A DNA stretch of 16,407 nt from Bacteroidales bacterium (GTDB lineage: Bacteria; Bacteroidota; Bacteroidia; Bacteroidales; WCHB1-69): contig JAFXPL010000052.1 in assembly GCA_017527945.1 (NCBI GenBank), forward strand, positions 1 to 16,407. Direction: 5' to 3'. Under the pieces are notes generated by a model. That model saw only the letters and a list, made by a program, of their open reading frames with translations, ran no database searches and was not told where the DNA came from. A program made the position numbers and the translations under genes. Below are positions 9,616 through 13,945 of this stretch, in pieces. How positions within the stretch are numbered: the stretch's first letter is position 1; each line of letters begins with the position of its first letter.

Positions 9616-10416
9616 TCAGTTGTTATAATCGGGGATTTCGCGCAACCATTTGGTTCCCATGGTCTTGCCATACTTGTTGACACGAGTGTTCCTGTAAAAT
9701 TTCTCGTTGATAAAATAAATGAGTCGCGTGGAGAGCATGTGATTGTAGTATTTGTTGGTTTCGGACAGGATGGAACCGTCCGTCCTCACGTAGTCGAATC
9801 GCTGCACACGGGTTGGCACTAACGAATGTTCGTAGCGGAAATTCAGCGTCAAATTCTTGTAGAGGCGGATGTTGACATCCGCGATGAAGGACCAGTCGCT
9901 CGTCTTGAACGTCTTGGAACGGGCAGTAGTGGTGCGGGTAAACCCGTTATAGACCTCCTTGGCGCGCACCAAGCGGCTCCACGCGAATCCCAACCCGAAA
10001 GTACAGCCTGAATACATCTCTTCGTAATGCACCAACAAAGGAATCTGCACATAGTCCAACGAAATGTTGCACTTTGTCTTCGGGTCGAACGGGACACTGC
10101 GATCCACGTCCGTGAACATGGCCGGACCGTAATACAGCGTATCAAAATAGCCTGGGTCGCAATGCTTTACAGAACCCTTCATGCTGTAGAGGAGTTCCAA
10201 AGAAAGTTGCCACGTCTGCTTTTTGTTGAGCGGAAGTGTCAATCCGAGGCCGCCATTGAAGCCCACCTTGTAGAATCCGTGGACGTTGTCGCCCTCAATC
10301 TGTGCGAAGTTTGCCCCCGCCACAACAGAACCTATAAACCGTTGTGCGTCAATGTTTTGAATAGCTACAAAACAAAAAAAGACACCCAACAGAAAACGTA
10401 TGATGTTATTTCTCAT
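9616..10416 (-). CDS. Outer membrane beta-barrel protein (PorT-like family)
   Basis: A 266-residue protein with a signal peptide (MRNNIIRFLLGVFFCFVAIQ..., cleavage expected after IDA, residue 24). Alternating beta strands follow: GSVVAGANFAQIEGD, GFNGGLGLTLPL, WQLSLELLYSMKGS, LDYVQIPLLVHYE, TFGLGFAWSRL, LTLNFRYEHSL and HMLSTRLIYFI. The 'YVQIPLLVHY' type strand is the hallmark of the PF13568-like outer membrane barrel family of Bacteroidota. It is the first gene of the three-gene unit. Its substrate or partner is unknown. Confidence 0.82.
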   Translation of the reverse strand: MRNNIIRFLLGVFFCFVAIQNIDAQRFIGSVVAGANFAQIEGDNVHGFYKVGFNGGLGLTLPLNKKQTWQLSLELLYSMKGSVKHCDPGYFDTLYYGPAMFTDVDRSVPFDPKTKCNISLDYVQIPLLVHYEEMYSGCTFGLGFAWSRLVRAKEVYNGFTRTTTARSKTFKTSDWSFIADVNIRLYKNLTLNFRYEHSLVPTRVQRFDYVRTDGSILSETNKYYNHMLSTRLIYFINEKFYRNTRVNKYGKTMGTKWLREIPDYNN

Positions 10417-10436
10417 TCCATTTTTAATTTGAGCCG

Positions 10437-10444
10437 CGAAAATA
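10437..10444 (-). promoter_or_regulatory. Possible -7 box for the beta-barrel/MgtC unit
   Basis: On the minus strand this reads TATTTTCG, one mismatch from TAnnTTTG, 20 nt before the beta-barrel ATG. No clear -33 element was identified. Confidence 0.35.
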
Positions 10445-10485
10445 CAAAATAATGGCTAACGGACAATTGGAATAATGAAAATTAT

Positions 10486-10541
10486 TAAACTTCTAATCTC
10501 CTAAACTTCTAATCTCCTAATCTACTAAACTTCTAAACTTC
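10486..10541 (-). repeat. 8-nt tandem array (seven units) abutting the GT2 stop codon
   Basis: Read on the minus strand the units are GAAGTTTA, GAAGTTTA, GTAGATTA, GGAGATTA, GAAGTTTA, GGAGATTA and GAAGTTTA, exactly seven in 8-nt register. The first unit overlaps the last two bases of the TGA stop. The words are close to those of the 9-nt array after the GT4 gene. Confidence 0.92.
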
Positions 10542-11322
10542 ACCACACCGAATCCCAATCCTCCGCATCCCTCACCGACTTGTCGCGCTGGTATTCGAGC
10601 AGTTTGGCGTACTTCAGGAAACTGTTGTGGGCAACGGCGCGGGAAAGGACGTAGCCGTCGAGGCCGCCAAGTATGCCGCCCCTGAAGAAGTAGTTGCTGA
10701 CAAAAGCGGCCAGTCCGTGCAGGAACGGCGAGAAGGCGTTGGCCTTTTTTCCCTGCTTGTAGAGAATTTTCGCGCCGCGCGAGCTGTAGTTGCGTTCCGG
10801 CTTCGCAAAAAGGCTGTCATAGTTCTTGTAACGGTAGTGGATGATGTCGGCCTTGAGGCGCAAGGTGTTTCGCTCCGGAACGAAGGCGTGCTGCTTGCGG
10901 TCGAGGAAACGAAGCTTGTCTTTGCGGTAGAGGCGCACTAACCAGTCGGGATACCAGTTGCAGGCCTTCACCCACCGCTCGCCGATGTAATTGCGCCGGC
11001 GGATGGCGAACCCGTCGTAGGGGGTATGCGCCAAATCGAGCTGCCGGATGGCTTCCACGAGCTCGTCGGTGAGCCGCTCGTCGGCATCGAGACTGAGCAC
11101 CCAGTCGTTCTTGGCATGTTCCAGAGGCAGGTTCTTCTGCGGACCGTCGCCGATGTAAGGGTGCACGAAGACGCGGGCACCGACTTTTTCGGCCAGTTCC
11201 ACCGTGCGGTCGGAGCTGCACGAATCGGTGACGATGACCTCATCGCACACACGCTGTAGCGAGCGCACGCAGGCCTCGATGTTCTTTTCCTCGTTCAGGG
11301 TGGTGATGATGCCGGTAATCAT
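10540..11322 (-). CDS. Glycosyltransferase family 2 (LPS core type, WaaE/KdtX-like)
   Basis: A 260-residue protein from the ATG at 11322. The frame is open to 11421, but the family begins with MITGIITTLNEEKNIEACV, so the inner start fits. GT-A features are TLNEEKNI (8-15), DEVIVTDSCSSDRT (27-40), and the DxD motif in LSLDADERL (D79, D81). QKNLPLEHAKNDWV and HYRYKNYDSLFAKPERNY are typical of the beta-1,4-glucosyltransferase-like group that acts on lipopolysaccharide inner core. A hydrophobic stretch near 205-225 may contact the membrane. The exact sugar and acceptor are inferred only from family. It has its own promoter, divergent from the small lipoprotein gene, and no cotranscribed neighbour. 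Confidence 0.87.
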   Translation of the reverse strand: MITGIITTLNEEKNIEACVRSLQRVCDEVIVTDSCSSDRTVELAEKVGARVFVHPYIGDGPQKNLPLEHAKNDWVLSLDADERLTDELVEAIRQLDLAHTPYDGFAIRRRNYIGERWVKACNWYPDWLVRLYRKDKLRFLDRKQHAFVPERNTLRLKADIIHYRYKNYDSLFAKPERNYSSRGAKILYKQGKKANAFSPFLHGLAAFVSNYFFRGGILGGLDGYVLSRAVAHNSFLKYAKLLEYQRDKSVRDAEDWDSVW

Positions 11323-11359
11323 GGCAGAGTGTTTGGTGATTGGTGATTTTTTTCGAGTG

Positions 11360-11367
11360 CAAAGGTA
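11360..11367 (-). promoter_or_regulatory. -7 box (TACCTTTG) for the GT2 gene
   Basis: An exact TAnnTTTG match on the minus strand, 37 nt before the chosen GT2 ATG. It supports the start at 11322, because the longer frame from 11421 would begin upstream of this promoter. Confidence 0.6.
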
Positions 11368-11430
11368 CACAAATTTCAAATCCGTCCGACCTATAGGGAA
11401 AAAAGAATTTCCACCGCCCAAAATAAATTG

Positions 11431-11438
11431 TATCTTTG
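11431..11438 (+). promoter_or_regulatory. -7 box (TATCTTTG) for the small lipoprotein gene
   Basis: An exact TAnnTTTG match followed by CGG, 26 nt before the ATG at 11465. It is divergent from the GT2 promoter, with the two boxes about 63 nt apart. No strong -33 TTG was found at the usual distance. Confidence 0.65.
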
Positions 11439-11464
11439 CGGCTGGTTTTATTTTTTACGAAAAA

Positions 11465-11779
11465 ATGAAAAAGATTATCGCATCCGTTTGCCTTACAGCC
11501 TTCCTCGCCCTTTTCGCGGCGAGCTGCACCAACTACGTGTCCTGCACCTGCGCCTTCGACATTGACAACGAAGTGGTGGATTCCGTGCTCTGGAACGCCG
11601 CAGGACAGCCCATCTACCTCAAGTCCGGCCACGACATGCCGCAGGAGAAGACCTATTATCGCGACACCGTCTCCGCCACCGGCTACTGCCACTCTCTCAA
11701 CTACTACGATCCCATCGGCAAAGACCACCCCGAACAAGGACTCAGGACCCATGCCCGGGTGACTTGCTGGGAGAAATAG
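11465..11779 (+). CDS. Small lipoprotein of unknown function
   Basis: A 104-residue protein from the ATG at 11465, inside a longer open frame. It has a signal peptide MKKIIASVCLTAFLALFAAS followed by C21, a good lipobox (A-A-S-C). The mature protein is short and Cys-containing (TNYVSCTCAFD, SATGYCHS, VTCWEK), which suggests disulfide bonds in the periplasm or at the surface. The well-placed promoter box and lipobox decide the start. No domain is recognised. Confidence 0.75.
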   Translation: MKKIIASVCLTAFLALFAASCTNYVSCTCAFDIDNEVVDSVLWNAAGQPIYLKSGHDMPQEKTYYRDTVSATGYCHSLNYYDPIGKDHPEQGLRTHARVTCWEK

Positions 11780-11830
11780 CCCTCCGGAAGCCACCGGCGA
11801 AAAGAGAGCGCAAATAAAATCGTATTTGTA

Positions 11831-12121
11831 TCACAGCATCGGAAACATCTGCAAGTACTCGGTGGGATATAGGCATTCCGATTGCCGCACATACTGGTAA
11901 ATGTTGTAATGGTGGCACATCCCGATGTAGGAATTGACACTATAGGTCAACCGTTCCTGAGCGTCGCTGTGCATGAAAGCCAGATCGCTTGCCGACATCC
12001 TGCCGATCATGTTTTCATAGTTGGCAAACACCCTGCGGGTCGGGTAAATGGCCCAAGGGTGGATTTCTGCGCCTAAATAGGCAATACCCTTGTCACAAGG
12101 CTGAAGATACACCTTAGCACC
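11831..12121 (-). pseudogene. Reverse transcriptase C-terminal remnant (DGR-type)
   Basis: About 95 codons remain (AKVYLQPCDKGIAYLGAEI...TRRVFANYENMIG...YSVNSYIGMCHHYNIYQYVRQ) and end in TGA. The pattern KxYLQPxxxGxxxLGAxxxPW, then SVNSYxGxxxHYNxY, is the thumb/C-terminal region of bacterial retron/DGR-type reverse transcriptases. The whole palm, including the YxDD catalytic motif and motifs 1-5, is missing, so it cannot polymerise. It is preceded in another frame by an msl-like fragment. The assignment to DGR rather than retron or group II intron rests on the adjacent template stub and variable repeats. Confidence 0.72.
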
Positions 12122-12198
12122 TTGAACGGCGCCACATGCTGCACGAACCGCATCGCGCTGCGCTCGTAGGCCCGGAAGAAAATGCCCTCCTTGTAGAG
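12118..12198 (-). pseudogene. Fragment resembling a DGR accessory MutS-like (msl) gene
   Basis: About 27 codons read LYKEGIFFRAYERSAMRFVQ then HVAPFKV. The 'YKEGIFFRAYERSAM' pattern resembles the N-terminal MutS-like mismatch-recognition motif (GDFYEMFxEDA) found in small proteins beside some DGR reverse transcriptases. This is recalled from family knowledge and was not searched. It is fused at its 3' side to the reverse transcriptase tail in a different frame, with AAGGTG repeated two bases apart at the join, and at its 5' side to the template stub. It is too short to be functional. Confidence 0.45.
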
Positions 12199-12200
12199 TA

Positions 12201-12237
12201 ACTGTTGAAGTTGCCCGCGGGAACGGCCGCAAAACGC
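12201..12237 (-). repeat. Template repeat (TR) stub of the DGR
   Basis: 37 nt match the 5' end of the two variable repeats (12728-12765 and 13907-13945 regions). Against VR2 there are four mismatches and a 1-nt gap. In coding sense it has AAC at 12210-12212 and at 12204-12206, where VR2/VR1 have CGC/GTC and TAC/GGC. Apart from one CCC/CCT difference and a slip in a T-run, all differences from VR2 fall on template adenines. Homology stops on the 5' side about where variability starts, consistent with the true repeat boundary. The remaining ~150 nt of the repeat is deleted. Confidence 0.78.
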
Positions 12238-12251
12238 AGTCTCTATACCTG

Positions 12252-12284
12252 TGCCATGGCTTACCTTTGGGGTCCGCCATGGCA
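12252..12284. repeat. Inverted repeat with two GCCATGGC palindromes
   Basis: TGCCATGGC (12252-12260) pairs with GCCATGGCA (12276-12284), and an inner ACC/GGT pairing is possible. On the + strand a TCTTTT follows, so it could terminate rightward transcription. Alternatively it is a structured part of the template RNA leader, since it lies just upstream of the template stub in minus-strand sense. Confidence 0.5.
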
Positions 12285-12430
12285 TCTTTTACGACTCCCC
12301 AAGCACAAGTCCGGGGGAGTGGACTGCCCGATAAATTTCACTTGATTTTGGCACGCTCCCCATCGTCAGTAACGGTGGAGACTCTGGCGAAATCTGTGTT
12401 TTTTTTCAATATTTTCAAATAACGTTTTTC

Positions 12431-12460
12431 AAAAAAAAATTTTCGGCCGCCACAGGCGGC
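12431..12460 (-). terminator. Probable terminator of the FISUMP gene
   Basis: On the minus strand GCCGCC-TGT-GGCGGC (12446-12460) is followed after CGAAAA by a run of eight or more T (12432-12439). It lies about 110 nt after the FISUMP stop codon. The gap between stem and T-run lowers confidence. Confidence 0.5.
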
Positions 12461-12473
12461 ATTCCCTTTTTTG

Positions 12474-12507
12474 GGCGTTCCCCGGCGCTATCGCGCTCGG
12501 GAACGCC
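12474..12507. repeat. GC-rich hairpin GGCGTTCCC/GGGAACGCC
   Basis: A 9-bp outer stem with an inner GCGC/GCGC stem and a 4-nt apex. On the + strand it is followed by TTTT, so it could also act as a rightward terminator between the convergent units. Confidence 0.55.
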
Positions 12508-12524
12508 TTTTCCAAAAGGTCAAT

Positions 12525-12553
12525 CCGTATGCCCGCTGTCGCAGGGCATACGG
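12525..12553. repeat. Perfect 10-bp inverted repeat 15 nt downstream of variable repeat 2
   Basis: CCGTATGCCC (12525-12534) and GGGCATACGG (12544-12553) pair perfectly. Inner GC/GC pairing leaves a 4-nt apex and one bulged base. There is no T-run on either side, so it is a poor terminator. Hairpin or cruciform structures just 3' of the variable repeat are known target-recognition elements in DGRs such as the Bordetella phage system; that role here is inferred from position and shape. Confidence 0.55.
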
Positions 12554-12568
12554 CTTGGATATGTTTTT

Positions 12569-13828
12569 TTAATCGCGGAGGCAACGGACAGACCTGCCGG
12601 TGAGCTTGTTGCTGTAGCTGCGGAACACGCCGGCGATGTAGTAGAACAAGTCCCGGCACCACGCGTCGTGAATGGAGTACTGGGAGGACGACCAGAAGTG
12701 GGCGTTGTTGCCGGCATCGTAGAACGAACTGTAGAAGCGGCCCGCAGGAACGGCCGCAAAAACGCTGCTGTTGCGCTCGGCGTTGCTGTAGTTGCCGGGG
12801 GCATTGACGGTTGTGCTGGTGGTCCAATCGCAGCCGGTGGAGAGCTTGCCCGCATGGCTGCCTCGGTCTCCTGTGGCAGAACTCACATCACTGCCGTTCA
12901 CCTCAAGCTCCATCGCACTCCATTCCGCATCCGTGGGCACGTGCCAGCCTTCGGGGCAGATGCCTCTGTGGTTGCCGGAGGGCGTGAAGCTGAAGGAACT
13001 GTTGTTGCCGCTGTTGGAAGCGGTGGGCACCTCCACATAGCTGGAGGGGTTGGCGGTGTCCATCGCCGCGCACCAGTTGTAGAGCAGGCCGTAGCCCTTG
13101 GGGGCGTAGGTATCGGGGTCGTTGTTGTACCAGTGCGCCACCTTGGAACCTTCGTATGAAGCGACACTGTTGCCTGTCTTGCCGGCCGTGTTCACGAGAC
13201 AAGTGCCGGTCTTGGGCGAGTGCGTCACACGCAGGTTCTCCGCTAACCAGCACTGGCTGCCGATCTGCACCACCGGGTACACGTTGCCGTCGTAGTCCGT
13301 CACGGAGGTAACTTGGCCGGAACCGTTGACGGTCTCCAGGCCATCGTTGGCACCGTTGTAGCCGTTGCCCGTGAAAGCATCGCCCGTCTGCGCCGCATGT
13401 GCCGCGCTCACCGTGCAGGGGGTGGGAGTCTTGTTGCCGGCGCAATCGTCGGCAGCGGCAGTGGTGCTGGCGCTCGTCACTTCCGAGGTGGTGCCGCCTC
13501 CCGCGTTGGTGGCCTTCACCGTGACGTAGTAGGTAGTGTTGGCGGTGAGGCCGGTGAACGTGTGAGTGGTTTCTGTGGCGTTTTCGCACGTTGCGCCGCT
13601 CATGTCGGCGTTCGTGGAGATGCAATATTCGTAGCCCGTGATCGCCGAGCCGTTGTCATCGGCCGTGGCCGTGGCCGTGAGGGAGTTGGCGGTGGCGTCA
13701 CCGAGGGTCACGCCCACGTTGGACGGGGCGCTCGCAGCGGCCGCCTCTTCATCACGGAGGCAACGGACAGACCTGCCGTTGACCTTGGTGTTGCCGTTGC
13801 GGTACACGCCGGCGGTGTTGTAGAGCAA
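12569..13828 (-). pseudogene. C-terminal part of split FISUMP protein: Fn3 plus second FISUMP domain
   Basis: This frame is exactly continuous with the one starting at 16369 and is cut off only by the amber codon at 13871-13873. The first in-frame start after it is a TTG at 13828 inside the variable repeat, which is not a credible start. The segment encodes the end of the first FISUMP domain (GRSVRCLRD), an EEAAAA linker, an Fn3 domain (about 13725-13450: APSNVGVTLGDATANSL...TGLTANTTYYVTVKATNAG), and a complete FISUMP domain (about 13310-12572). The FISUMP domain carries VVQIGSQCWLAENLR, GYGLLYNWCAAMD, RGICPEGWHVPTDAEW and a GRSVRCLRD end. The FISUMP C-terminus is variable repeat 2. It is probably not made unless the amber codon is suppressed or is an assembly error. 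Confidence 0.75.
12572..12766 (-). repeat. Variable repeat 2 (VR2), DGR-type
   Basis: 195 nt forming the last 65 codons of the FISUMP gene. It aligns without gaps to VR1 (offset 1179 nt). 23 codons differ, almost all ending in C or T, with the changes in their first two positions, as expected when template AAY codons are randomised. Flanking framework codons (GCG GCC GTT CCT GCG GGC; GGC AGG TCT GTC CGT TGC CTC) are unchanged. Confidence 0.8.
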
Positions 13829-13945
13829 GTTCCGGTACCACGCGTCGTAGCTGGAGTACTGGGAGGACGACTAGAAGTGGGCGTAGAGGCCGGCACTGCC
13901 GAACGAACTGCCGAAGACGCCCGCAGGAACGGCCGCAAAGCCGCT
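13751..13945 (-). repeat. Variable repeat 1 (VR1), DGR-type, containing the amber codon
   Basis: 195 nt matching VR2. It still carries several AAC codons (for example AAC TTG, CGC AAC GGC AAC), so it may sit nearer to the lost template. The amber TAG (13871-13873) stands where VR2 has TGG (Trp in HFWSSSQYS). The adjoining 93 nt upstream in the gene (13946-14038) are identical to 12767-12859, so the duplicated unit is larger than the variable part. Confidence 0.8.

Larger units (their letters stand above)
11780..12568. other. Gene-free stretch holding a decayed retroelement core
   Basis: This 789-nt stretch between convergent genes has no intact gene. From left to right it contains a reverse transcriptase tail, an msl-like fragment, a template-repeat stub, an inverted repeat with two GCCATGGC palindromes (12252-12284), a GC-rich inverted repeat (ACTCCCC/GGGGAGT, 12294-12320), a poly-A/T tract, and three hairpins (12446-12460, 12474-12507, 12525-12553). 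A 47-codon + frame at 12279-12422 resembles nothing I know and is not called. The open frame at 11831-12280 (-) is a chance fusion of these remnants. Confidence 0.75.

Noticed and set aside
11831..12280. 149-codon open frame on the - strand taken as one intact gene
   Set aside because: Only its last ~95 residues resemble a reverse transcriptase. The rest runs in the wrong frame through the msl-like fragment and template stub, so it is a chance fusion.
12279..12422. 47-codon + frame (MASFTTPQAQV...) in the gene-free stretch
   Set aside because: The opposite strand is also open over part of it, it overlaps inverted repeats, has no promoter box, and shows no recognised family. It may be a repeat remnant but cannot be supported as a gene.
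13871..13873. Amber recoding (TAG read as an amino acid) in this genome
   Set aside because: At least two intact genes in the window use TAG as their natural stop (5279-5281 and 7813-7815).
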